Positions 36,270 to 44,818 of a stretch of 64,000 nucleotides of DNA are shown here, piece after piece. Every line of letters starts with the position of its first letter. Within the stretch, counting starts at the first letter, position 1. A program made the translations under genes and the position numbers. This stretch comes from JAZKAR01 sp040389065 (GTDB lineage Bacteria; Pseudomonadota; Gammaproteobacteria; Burkholderiales; Casimicrobiaceae), in the NCBI GenBank assembly GCA_040389065.1, contig JAZKAR010000026.1, positions 1 to 64,000 on the forward strand, written 5' to 3'. The notes below the pieces were generated by a model. It did not search any database. It was given only the letters and a program-made list of their open reading frames with translations, and was not told the DNA's origin.

Positions 36270-38322
36270 TAATTTTAAGCCAATGGTTAATGGTTTTTGA
36301 AAATTTTTGTATATTAATGGGTTTCGTTAAATAATCATTCATGCCTGCTGCCAATGCTTTTTCACGATCGCCTTCCATGGCATTTGCCGTCATGGCAATA
36401 ATGATAACATGTTGGTTCAGCTTTCCTGCTATTCCTGCCCTGATCGATTGGGTAGCTTCGTATCCATCCATTTCCGGCATTTGGCAATCCATTAATACAA
36501 GATCAAAGCATCTTTTTGAAAGCTTATCTAATGCGTCACGCCCATTATTTGCTGTTTCACTATCAAACCCTAGCTTATTTATGATTTTTTGTGCCAATCG
36601 TTGATTAATAGGGTTGTCTTCAGCTAACAGAATTGTTTTATGCTGAGTGCTATTGGTATTGGAGTGGGGAGAAACTTCTTTATGGTTAGGGGTATGTTCA
36701 CTGTAACGCTTGAAGTCAGTATGGTTTTCAATAGTATAAATTTCTTTATATTTTTGAAGGGTAATCTCAAACCAAAAAACAGAGCCTTTTGCTAACGTAC
36801 TCTCTACATAAATATTTCCATTCATCATTTCAACTATTTTTTTTGAAATGGTTAATCCTAATCCTGTTCCGCCATATTTTCGAGTCGTCGAAGAATCTGC
36901 CTGCATAAATGGATTAAACAGGCATTCAATTTGCTCACTTGAAATACCAATACCTCTATCTCTCACTGCTATTCGCAAGGTTAGCGATACGTTGGTTTCT
37001 TCAAGTTTATGTATTTCTAAAGACACTTCACCATGATGCGTAAATTTGATAGCATTACTTAACAAATTAATCAAAACTTGGCGAAGACGCCCAGCATCGC
37101 CCTGAAGATGAACAGGCAAATCGGCATCCATCACTTTTTTAAAGCAAATTCCCCTTTTTAGTGTTTGAAGTTCAAATATCTTTACCAGCTCATCAATCAG
37201 CACTGAAAAATCAAACTCGATGATTTCAAGAGCAACTTTTCCTGACTCTATTTTAGAAAAATCAAGAATACTATTGATAATACTTAGTAACGATTCAGCA
37301 CTTTGGCTTATTAGAGTAGAAAATTCTTTTTGTTCTTCAGTGAGTTGTGTTTCTAATAGCAAACTGCTCATGCCTATAATACCGTTCATGGGTGTGCGTA
37401 TTTCATGACTCATATTCGCTAAAAATATACTTTTTGCTTGATTTGCAGCTTTCGCCTGATCTTTAGCTAAAATAAGTTCTGCTTCGATTTTTTTTCGTAG
37501 CGTTAAATCGTTTACAAGCTGTTCGGAATAATCGGCAAGCTGTTTACGTACCATTTCTTTTTCTAATACTTCATTTTTTAATGAGCTTAATGTCTGTTTT
37601 AATTTTTCTGTCATGGTATTAAACATTTGGGCAAGCACACCAATTTCATTTGTACTCGTAATATTAACGCGATAAGAAAGATTGCCTTGCGTAATAATCT
37701 CTGTACCGCGTTGAAAATAGCTTATGGGCACTAAAATATTTCTTCTTATAATCACCCAAAAAATAGTAATAATCAGGCTGAACATCATCAACCCATAGAA
37801 TGCTATAGATTGCCTTTGCATGGAAATGGCCAAAATATGCGACTGATTAAGATCGTTAATTTCTTCAGCGCCATCTAACATATGCTGCGTTACCACTAGC
37901 AAAGCGCTAATTGTTCTTGCCTGTAACTCTTTATGCGTCTCAAGCGAACCGCCATGATGGCTCTCAAAAATGTACGCTGCCATTAGGCGTTTATATAATG
38001 TATCTACTGTATTTTTATTCTTAAGCACTTCCTCTTTTAAAAGGTTTTCAGCAGGTAGCGCATACGTATGATTATGGATAGACGCATCGATATTATTTAC
38101 TTTTTTTTCCCATAATTGCTTTGAGCGGGTTTCCTGATACAAAAACGTTTCTGTAAGAACAAATCGCAAGCTTGTTATATCACTGATTAACCGGCTAGCT
38201 ACTTTAGAATCTTTAGCATGGCGAGACAACTCAAGGGAAGTAAAATACAAACTTATCCCTACAAGGATCATAAATAAAGCAGCAATTGCCCCAAGAAAAT
38301 TAGCTTGGCTTCGTAACCTCAT
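36259..38322 (-). CDS. Hybrid sensor histidine kinase with receiver domain
   Basis: 687 residues. Two membrane segments bracket a helical periplasmic sensor (residues about 35-170). A HAMP domain follows (IRRNILVPISYFQRGTEII), then a coiled coil, HisKA with FLANMSHEIRTPMNGIIGMSS (phospho-His), HATPase (LINLLSNAIKFTHHGEV, RDRGIGISSEQ, GTGLGLTISKKIVEMM) and a receiver with phospho-acceptor LVLMDCQMPEMDGYEA. It lacks an output DNA-binding domain, so it signals to another regulator or acts by phosphotransfer. It is eight bases downstream of a substrate-binding protein gene, which is likely to feed it ligand. Confidence 0.93.
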   Translation of the reverse strand: MRLRSQANFLGAIAALFMILVGISLYFTSLELSRHAKDSKVASRLISDITSLRFVLTETFLYQETRSKQLWEKKVNNIDASIHNHTYALPAENLLKEEVLKNKNTVDTLYKRLMAAYIFESHHGGSLETHKELQARTISALLVVTQHMLDGAEEINDLNQSHILAISMQRQSIAFYGLMMFSLIITIFWVIIRRNILVPISYFQRGTEIITQGNLSYRVNITSTNEIGVLAQMFNTMTEKLKQTLSSLKNEVLEKEMVRKQLADYSEQLVNDLTLRKKIEAELILAKDQAKAANQAKSIFLANMSHEIRTPMNGIIGMSSLLLETQLTEEQKEFSTLISQSAESLLSIINSILDFSKIESGKVALEIIEFDFSVLIDELVKIFELQTLKRGICFKKVMDADLPVHLQGDAGRLRQVLINLLSNAIKFTHHGEVSLEIHKLEETNVSLTLRIAVRDRGIGISSEQIECLFNPFMQADSSTTRKYGGTGLGLTISKKIVEMMNGNIYVESTLAKGSVFWFEITLQKYKEIYTIENHTDFKRYSEHTPNHKEVSPHSNTNSTQHKTILLAEDNPINQRLAQKIINKLGFDSETANNGRDALDKLSKRCFDLVLMDCQMPEMDGYEATQSIRAGIAGKLNQHVIIIAMTANAMEGDREKALAAGMNDYLTKPINIQKFSKTINHWLKINEC

Positions 38323-38330
38323 AGCGCTCT

Positions 38331-39338
38331 CTAATGAATTAAGGTAACAGCAGCAGGTTGAATACTTTTTAATGCATCAATATAAATATAATCAAGATAA
38401 TTAGGAACATGTTTATTTTTTACTAGGCCATGTTTAATAGCCCACCGGCTTTGATCATCTAACGCCAAAATAAGCGATTGGTCTAGCTTCACATCAAAAT
38501 CTGCAGGATTAAATATTCGCGTAACTAAGTTCGTATCCATATGAATAAACGCTTCAATAATATCTCTGGCAGCCGTAGGTTTTTGTCGTATAAAATCTAT
38601 GGATTCTGGCAAAGCGGCTACAATTTTTTTTATTATGTCAGGATGCTTAGCAATATACTCTTTTTTACCTACCAAATTAAATCTAAACCTGAATTCGTCA
38701 GCGCCATAAAATAGTGAAATATTATCTGCCATTTTACTTTGTAGCTGTGCAAGATAAGGGTGCCATACAACTACCGCATCCGTTTTTCCTGTTAATAATG
38801 CATTCACAAGTTGATTAGGTTTTAGGTTAATAAGCTGAACATTTTTTTCTGGTACATGATGTGAAACTAATAAAATATCTAGCATGAATTGCATGTTAGT
38901 ACCAAGAGATAACCCAATTTTTTTGCCTTGCAGATCGCCAATATTGTTAATACCACGATCTTTTCTCGCCACAATTGCTGTTGCCCAACGCGCATTAGAT
39001 AAAGCGCTGATAATAGCGATTTGTTCGCCATTCATTACTTTAAACATAAAGGGAGTATCTGCCGCTACTGCCAAATCAGCCTTATTTTCTAACATGGCTT
39101 GCAGGCCTTGCATACCTAACTCGTGAGGCTGATTAGTGACCTCAACCCCTTGCTGTTGAAATATCTTGTTGTGCAAAGCAATAAATAGAGGGCCTGTATA
39201 AATTTGAGTAGGAAGAGCAATAGTTACTTTGTCTAACGTTTTCAATTGGGAAGATTTAGAAGCATAGTGGTTGTTAGCCAGCAACAATAAACCTGCTACA
39301 AACAGACTCCCTACTCCTAATAATCCCCATTTTTTCAT
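38331..39338 (-). CDS. Membrane-anchored substrate-binding protein (NMT1/SsuA-like)
   Basis: 335 residues. An N-terminal signal anchor (LLGVGSLFVAGLLLLANNHY) is followed by a periplasmic-binding-protein fold of the nitrate/sulfonate/thiamine-precursor class: TIALPTQIYTGPLFIALHNKIFQQQGVEV, DLAVAADTPFMFKVMNGEQIAI, DLQGKKIGLSLGTNMQFML. No ABC permease or ATPase gene is next to it. The gene is paired with a hybrid histidine kinase instead, so it is better seen as a ligand sensor than as a transporter part. Confidence 0.88.
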   Translation of the reverse strand: MKKWGLLGVGSLFVAGLLLLANNHYASKSSQLKTLDKVTIALPTQIYTGPLFIALHNKIFQQQGVEVTNQPHELGMQGLQAMLENKADLAVAADTPFMFKVMNGEQIAIISALSNARWATAIVARKDRGINNIGDLQGKKIGLSLGTNMQFMLDILLVSHHVPEKNVQLINLKPNQLVNALLTGKTDAVVVWHPYLAQLQSKMADNISLFYGADEFRFRFNLVGKKEYIAKHPDIIKKIVAALPESIDFIRQKPTAARDIIEAFIHMDTNLVTRIFNPADFDVKLDQSLILALDDQSRWAIKHGLVKNKHVPNYLDYIYIDALKSIQPAAVTLIH

Positions 39339-39403
39339 TTATATAGTCTCCACACTTCTGAGGCGCTATCGTAGAGGCCATGTTCATTCAATATTAGCCA
39401 GCC

Positions 39404-39437
39404 TGCCTACTCCATCTCCTTCTATTGAGAGTAGGCA
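39404..39437 (-). terminator. Hairpin after phoH-like gene
   Basis: TGCCTACTC (39404-39412) and GAGTAGGCA (39429-39437) form a 9-bp stem with a 16-base loop, between the phoH-like stop and the promoter region of the next minus-strand gene. It is not T-rich directly after, so only a moderate terminator. Confidence 0.45.
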
Positions 39438-39484
39438 CTTGATTAATTCATTCACTAATCAATTAAGATCTAACCCAGCCATGC

Positions 39485-40933
39485 TTATAAACTTTCTGCC
39501 GCAAATTCAGCCAGGCGTGAACGCTCACCTCTTTGCAATGTTACATGCCCACTATGGTTCCAGCCTTTGAAGCGATCAACCACATACGTTAAGCCTGAAC
39601 TACCCTCACTCAAGTAAGGCGTATCAATCTGATTTAAATTTCCTAAACATACAACTTTGGTACCATTGCCTGCGCGTGTGATGAGGGTTTTCATTTGTTT
39701 TGGTGTCAAATTCTGCGCCTCATCTATCACCAAAAACTTTTCAATAAATGTTCTTCCACGCATAAAGTTCATTGATTTAATTTTAATACGACGATTGAGA
39801 ATTTCTTGGCTCGCAGCTTTGCCCCATTCTCCTTGCTCATTACAATTTTTCATTAAGACTTCAAGGTTATCTTCTAAAGCCCCCATCCAAGGAGCCATTT
39901 TTTCAGTTTCTGTTCCCGGTAAAAATCCAATATCTTCACCAACCGATACCGTTGCCCGCGTTACAATAATTTCACTATAGATATTAAGCTCTAGGGTTTG
40001 CTGTAACCCAGCAGCTAATGCTAGCAAGGTTTTTCCGGTTCCTGCTTGCCCTAATATCGTTACAAAATCAATTTCAGGATCCATCAATAAATTTAACGCA
40101 AAATTTTGCTCTCGATTTCGGGCCGTAATGCCCCATAAGGCATTTTTAGTATGGCTAAAATCATGTAATGTGCGCAGTACCGCTGTACGATCATTTTTAG
40201 ACGTAACCATCGCGCAAAATGGGTTATTGCCGTTTTCAGTATAAATACCTTCATTTAACAGAAAGGTAGAACAAATATTACCTGTGAGTCGATAGTACGT
40301 ATCTGAATCTTGCTGCCACGATTGCGTATCTTCTAATTCATCCCAAAAATTATCGGGTAAGGCACGAATCCCTGCTGGCAACAAATCTGTATCTTCAAGT
40401 GCTTTATCATTAAAGTAATCCTCAGTTGCAATACCTAAGGTTTTTGCTTTAATGCGCATGTTAATGTCTTTACTGACCAAAATAACATGGAACTTGCCGC
40501 GATGCCGCGACTGTAAATTAAGCGCTACCGCTAAAATATGATTATCAGGTTTAGCCCCCGCTAGCATAGGCAATTGCAATGTCATTGCTTCGGTTTGGAG
40601 GTACAAGCGACCCGATGCCATTCCTCGAGAGATTTCCGCCAGCGGTATCCCTTCATCAAGCGCCAAATGCTCGTTATCCAGCAAGGTGAGCATATGATCT
40701 AACACCCGGTTTACTTGCCGCACGTTGCGTGCAACTTCTGTCATTCCTTTTTTATGATTATCGAGTTCTTCCAGTGTCATCATCGGCAGATAAACATCAT
40801 GCTCATGAAAATGGAACAAGCTATGAGGATCATGCATTAATACATTGGTATCTAATACGAATAACTTATGCGTTGGTACACGCGGCGCGCTACGACGGCT
40901 GCTTTGGCGGCGAGGAGTGGTGGTAGTTGACAT
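39485..40933 (-). CDS. phoH: PIN-PhoH fusion ATPase/ribonuclease (YlaK type)
   Basis: 482 residues: an N-terminal PIN domain (VLDTNVLMHDPHSLFHF, LEELDNHKKGMTEVARNVRQVNRVL and VSKDINMRIKAKTLG supply the acidic residues) and a C-terminal PhoH ATPase domain with Walker A LGQAGTGKTLLALAAG, Walker B FLVIDEAQNLTP and the conserved ITRAGNGTKVVCLGNLNQID. PIN-PhoH proteins have RNA helicase and nuclease activity. Monocistronic, followed by a hairpin. An intergenic spacer of about 490 bp precedes it. Confidence 0.93.
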   Translation of the reverse strand: MSTTTTPRRQSSRRSAPRVPTHKLFVLDTNVLMHDPHSLFHFHEHDVYLPMMTLEELDNHKKGMTEVARNVRQVNRVLDHMLTLLDNEHLALDEGIPLAEISRGMASGRLYLQTEAMTLQLPMLAGAKPDNHILAVALNLQSRHRGKFHVILVSKDINMRIKAKTLGIATEDYFNDKALEDTDLLPAGIRALPDNFWDELEDTQSWQQDSDTYYRLTGNICSTFLLNEGIYTENGNNPFCAMVTSKNDRTAVLRTLHDFSHTKNALWGITARNREQNFALNLLMDPEIDFVTILGQAGTGKTLLALAAGLQQTLELNIYSEIIVTRATVSVGEDIGFLPGTETEKMAPWMGALEDNLEVLMKNCNEQGEWGKAASQEILNRRIKIKSMNFMRGRTFIEKFLVIDEAQNLTPKQMKTLITRAGNGTKVVCLGNLNQIDTPYLSEGSSGLTYVVDRFKGWNHSGHVTLQRGERSRLAEFAAESL

Positions 40934-41419
40934 AGCCCTATCTCCATGAAGAATACCATTTGCCTTGATAATCTGCTCAATCCCGTTCTTTACTTAACCC
41001 GCATAAGATAAGAAGGATATATAGGGCATTCACTAGGACATCTGGTATAAGCTGTATTTTTCGGAATTTATTTTCAAACAAGCTCTAAGAATCTGCTTAT
41101 ACACGTTAACAAGCCAGTGCCTTGATTACCCTAACCTTTGAAGTAGCCATTGATGAGTTTCTTGTATGGCAAAACCCAAAAAGGCACCATAGCCATAGTT
41201 GTAGCAGCGATAAACAGCGCTCAAAGATAAGAAAAGCCCAACGTATGCCTCAAATGTTAGCGTTAGGTTAGTGTTAATAAGGCACTAACCTTCACTTTAA
41301 AGTGTAACCTTGTTTACCCAAACTTTCGAGTAGCCCTGCGAATATCGTGTTGCTTTTTAAAGACCCCCCTCTACGCTTTTCTTCCCCCCTTTCCAATTGC
41401 TTTAATTACTCTCACTGCC
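40934..41419. other. 486-bp intergenic spacer with small repeats
   Basis: No ORF supported. A hairpin GGTTAGTG/CACTAACC (41266-41290) and the palindrome CACTTTAAAGTG (41293-41304) sit about 130 bases past the stop of the minus-strand 2-TM gene (41420). Two similar short strings, CCTTTGAAGTAGCC and ACTTTCGAGTAGCC, occur near 41136 and 41321. Confidence 0.4.
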
Positions 41420-41893
41420 TTAACTTTTTAAAACAAAATCGAAATGCGAAAAATTGCGTTTATAAATAGGCTTCATTAACGCGGGACTAATTTCTGCCAG
41501 ATGAATCCATTCAGCAAAAAAATCATTAAATTTCTTTTGACCTTCCCCTACCTTAAGATCATCGCAATGTTTGATTGGCTCTAACCTTTGCACTAAAAGA
41601 AGATAGGCATCGGCTGCATGACGATGCTGTATAGAGCGCTCAGAAAACTTAAAATAATGTTGGCCTGCCACCAAAGCAATAATGGCGATGCTCATTATTA
41701 AAATTATCTGAGGCGAAGCTTCAAAACCGGGCCTTGCCATTAGCGCTACGACTGCCATAAAAGCGGCAGAAAAAATAACCATAACACTAATTGCAATATC
41801 AAGCATCTCACAAAAATACGCAGATTGATAATGTGCATTTTTGATGGAGTACACTCGCTTTTCCCACGATTTAACCCATGTGTCTGGCTGCAT
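41420..41893 (-). CDS. Small 2-TM protein (SLATT/DUF4231-like)
   Basis: About 157 residues. A helical N-terminus (WVKSWEKRVYSIKNAHYQSAYFCEMLDIA) leads into two membrane helices (AISVMVIFSAAFMAVVALMA and IILIMSIAIIALVAGQHY), then a helical cytoplasmic domain with AADAYLLLVQRLEPIK. That is the layout of SLATT-type two-helix effector domains, often linked to nucleotide-signal defence systems; this is recognition by shape, not proof. No SMODS or SLOG gene is adjacent. ATG 41893 is used (AGGAG six bases upstream) rather than GTG 41911. Confidence 0.7.
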   Translation of the reverse strand: MQPDTWVKSWEKRVYSIKNAHYQSAYFCEMLDIAISVMVIFSAAFMAVVALMARPGFEASPQIILIMSIAIIALVAGQHYFKFSERSIQHRHAADAYLLLVQRLEPIKHCDDLKVGEGQKKFNDFFAEWIHLAEISPALMKPIYKRNFSHFDFVLKS

Positions 41894-42117
41894 CGAACAC
41901 TCCTTGCTCACGCTAAAAACCTCTGTAAAAAAGCCTTAGGATTTGTTCTTCACCCTTTAAATCCCCTTTTCTGAGCCTGTTCTTTACCGATTTGAGCAGG
42001 CTTCAAAAAACTTATCGACACAAGCTAGACAGCATAAAGACCATTCACTGCTGCAGTGGTACTTCCCCTAACCACTACGCCAATACGTTTACAGATGAAG
42101 TCAGCCTTTACATGAAC

Positions 42118-43389
42118 TTACGCATCTACAATTGTTGCAAATTTATTTAATGCATCATCGATCATTACTTCGGTATGCGCCGCCGACATAAACCCTGCTT
42201 CAAAAGCAGAAGGAGGCAAATACACGCCCTGATTTAACAAGGCATGAAATACACGCTTAAAGCTTTCTTGATCACACTTTCTCATCGCTTCATAAGAATC
42301 AGGCACGCTTTCTAAGCAGTAAAAACCAAACATACCCCCTAATGACTGAGCGCAAAAAGCATGGTTTGCTGCAATGCGATTAATGCCTTGTACAAAGCGC
42401 TGTGTGACTGTACTCAAGTGTTGGTAAAAACCTTCACGCTGAATAATTGCAAGCGATGCCAACCCAGCTGCGACTGCTACAGGATTACCTGAAAGCGTGC
42501 CTGCTTGATACACTGAACCTAAAGGCGCCAAATGCGCCATAATATCTTTACGCCCACCAAACGCGGCAACAGGCATGCCTCCGCCAATCACTTTTCCTAA
42601 GGTTGTAATATCAGGGCGAATACCCATTAACCCCTGCACGCACTCTAGGGCAACTCTAAAGCCGCTCATCACTTCATCAAATATCAGCACCACTCCATAG
42701 TCGTCACACAATGTTCGTAATGTTTGTAAGTAGGCTTGGGTAGGAATAATCATATTCATATTACCTGCTACAGGCTCAATAATGACCGCAGCAACTTTAT
42801 CACCTAACTGCTTAAAGGCATTTTCGAGTGCTTCGGTATCATGATAAGGTAACACTACCGTTTGTGAAGCTGTGAGTTCAGAAACTCCACCTGAGGTAGG
42901 ATGACCAAATGTTAATGCTCCTGACCCTGCTGCCACTAATAAACTATCGGAATGCCCGTGATAACACCCCTCAAACTTGATTAAAAGATCACGCTTTGTA
43001 AACCCTCGTGCTAATCGAATAGCACTCATCGTGGCTTCAGTACCCGAACTTACTAGCCTTACCTGCTCCATTGAAGGTAAAAGACGGCATAAGGTTTCTG
43101 CCATTTCAATTTCAGCTTCGGTAGGCGCACCAAAACTTAAACCATGTTCTGCCGCTTTTTGAACTGCCTGAACAATTTCAGGATGCGCATGACCAGTAAT
43201 CGATGCACCCCAAGAGCCTACTAAATCAAGATAACGTGTTCCCTCAACATCCCAAAGATAAGCTCCTTCACCCTTGCGAAAAAAACGAGGCGTTCCTCCA
43301 ACCGATCGAAACGAGCGCACCGGAGAATTGACTCCTCCCGGATTCGTTTGCTTCGCACGTTCAAATAAACTTTCATTGGTTACACTCAC
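42118..43389 (-). CDS. hemL: Glutamate-1-semialdehyde 2,1-aminomutase
   Basis: PLP-dependent enzyme of the C5 haem/tetrapyrrole pathway, about 423 residues. PGGVNSPVRSFRSVGGTPRFF, YLDLVGSWGASITGHAHPEI and the PLP-binding Lys in TTLGKVIGGGMPVAAFGG are present, plus the GTLSGNPVA motif. GTG 43389 is the start: AGGAG lies six bases upstream and the longer frame (43419) adds a non-conserved leader. Monocistronic. Confidence 0.95.
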   Translation of the reverse strand: MSVTNESLFERAKQTNPGGVNSPVRSFRSVGGTPRFFRKGEGAYLWDVEGTRYLDLVGSWGASITGHAHPEIVQAVQKAAEHGLSFGAPTEAEIEMAETLCRLLPSMEQVRLVSSGTEATMSAIRLARGFTKRDLLIKFEGCYHGHSDSLLVAAGSGALTFGHPTSGGVSELTASQTVVLPYHDTEALENAFKQLGDKVAAVIIEPVAGNMNMIIPTQAYLQTLRTLCDDYGVVLIFDEVMSGFRVALECVQGLMGIRPDITTLGKVIGGGMPVAAFGGRKDIMAHLAPLGSVYQAGTLSGNPVAVAAGLASLAIIQREGFYQHLSTVTQRFVQGINRIAANHAFCAQSLGGMFGFYCLESVPDSYEAMRKCDQESFKRVFHALLNQGVYLPPSAFEAGFMSAAHTEVMIDDALNKFATIVDA

Positions 43390-43628
43390 GACACACTCCT
43401 TAAGAAGACCAAGACCCAAACAGTAAAAAAGCTTTCGATCTGTAATTGTAGCAATGGATGACTAAAACCACGCAGTGTTATTGATTAATGCATCTAACTT
43501 CACAAATTTTGCTCAGGCATGAATAAAGGGCTGCTATACTTTAAGCACAGGATTTTGGAGCCGTTTTGCATAGGCTCTATACGGACTGCCATACCTTGCT
43601 ACAACTTGTTACATCAAGTTGCAATACG

Positions 43629-43652
43629 TTGGCTTAGGTCTTGGCTTAGGTC
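43629..43652. repeat. 12-bp tandem direct repeat in MBL gene leader
   Basis: TTGGCTTAGGTC occurs twice in tandem (43629-43640, 43641-43652), 20-40 bases before the MBL gene start. A short stem CAACTTG/CAAGTTG lies at 43602-43621. Either may affect expression; no known operator is recognised. Confidence 0.5.
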
Positions 43653-43671
43653 CTAAAAAGGAATATGCATC

Positions 43672-44541
43672 ATGAAACCTCAAATCAAATCTTTTTTTGA
43701 CGAAGCAACGTCTACTTTTTCGTATATTGTGTATAAGGAAGAGGGATGCGCCTGCGCTGTGATTGATGCAGTGATGAACTATGACCCTAAGTCTGCACAC
43801 ACATCGAGTCAATCGGCTGATCAAATCATTCGATTCATGAAAGAACATCGCTTAAGCTTGAATTGGATTCTTGAAACGCATGTTCATGCTGATCACTTTT
43901 CAGCTGCCCACTACTTACAATCTACCTTGGGCGGTAAAATAGCCATAGGCGCGCATATTGAGCACACGCAGCGCCTGTTTAATCCGTTTTTTTATCTTCA
44001 AAAAAATAACGCAACTCCCGAGAATTTTTTTAATGTGTTGCTGCAAGACAATCAAACATTCAATATTGGCGATCTTACGGTAACAGCCTTGCATGTGCCA
44101 GGCCATACCCCTTGCGATATCGCGTATCACATTGGAGATGCCGTGTTTGTAGGCGATACACTGTTCATGCCTGATCTAGGCACTGCACGCTGTGATTTTC
44201 CCGGGGGAAATGCTGCCGCTCTCTATCAGTCAATTCAAAGAATTCTAAATTTTCCCGATGATACCCGCCTATTTATGTGTCACGACTATCCCTCATCGCG
44301 CCAGGGCGGAGAAGAGCCTCGATGCGAAAGCAGTGTGGCTGAACAGCGTACACATAATATTCATATTCATACAGGAATTAGCGAAGCTGAATTTGTCGCC
44401 ATGCGTACTGAGCGAGATACAACCCTAGAACTACCTGCTTTAATACTTCCCTCTCTTCAAATTAATTTACGCGCAGGGCAATTCCCCCCGCCTGATGCCA
44501 ATGGAATTTCTTACCTTAAAATTCCGCTCAATACATTTTAG
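43672..44541 (+). CDS. Metallo-beta-lactamase-fold hydrolase
   Basis: 289 residues. Zinc ligands appear as HVHADHFSAAHYL (HxHxDH), HVPGHTPCDIAYHIGD with the next Asp in VFVGDTLFMPDLG, and the last His in MCHDYPSS. The layout and GTARCDFPGG segment resemble the persulfide dioxygenase/glyoxalase-II-like (ETHE1/Blh) subfamily, so a sulfur-oxidising or thioester-hydrolysing role is plausible. ATG 43672 after AAAAGGAATATGCATC. Monocistronic. Confidence 0.88.
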   Translation: MKPQIKSFFDEATSTFSYIVYKEEGCACAVIDAVMNYDPKSAHTSSQSADQIIRFMKEHRLSLNWILETHVHADHFSAAHYLQSTLGGKIAIGAHIEHTQRLFNPFFYLQKNNATPENFFNVLLQDNQTFNIGDLTVTALHVPGHTPCDIAYHIGDAVFVGDTLFMPDLGTARCDFPGGNAAALYQSIQRILNFPDDTRLFMCHDYPSSRQGGEEPRCESSVAEQRTHNIHIHTGISEAEFVAMRTERDTTLELPALILPSLQINLRAGQFPPPDANGISYLKIPLNTF

Positions 44542-44818
44542 TACGCGCTGCACTCTACTCTGCTCACACCCTCTACTTAAGTACTACTAAGAAGCATGCC
44601 GCAAAAGGCAAGCGTGTTACCACATGCGCTTACACTCCTAAAGATATTGGTGTATACCTTATTTACTATCATCCTGATTTTTCCAAAGCCTCAGCTTGAG
44701 TTAGAATAAGGCTTGAAGCTCTAATATTAGCCAATTAACAGCCAGCTATCAGCCAGTTTTTACCTAGAAAAAACATTCATAATCTAAGAAAACTGTTTAC
44801 TTTGTAAGGAAAGCGCTA

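Noticed and set aside
43672..44541. MBL hydrolase as an antibiotic-resistance beta-lactamase
   Set aside because: The sequence around the zinc site and GTARCDFPGG fits the ETHE1/glyoxalase-II-like group, and no signal peptide is present.
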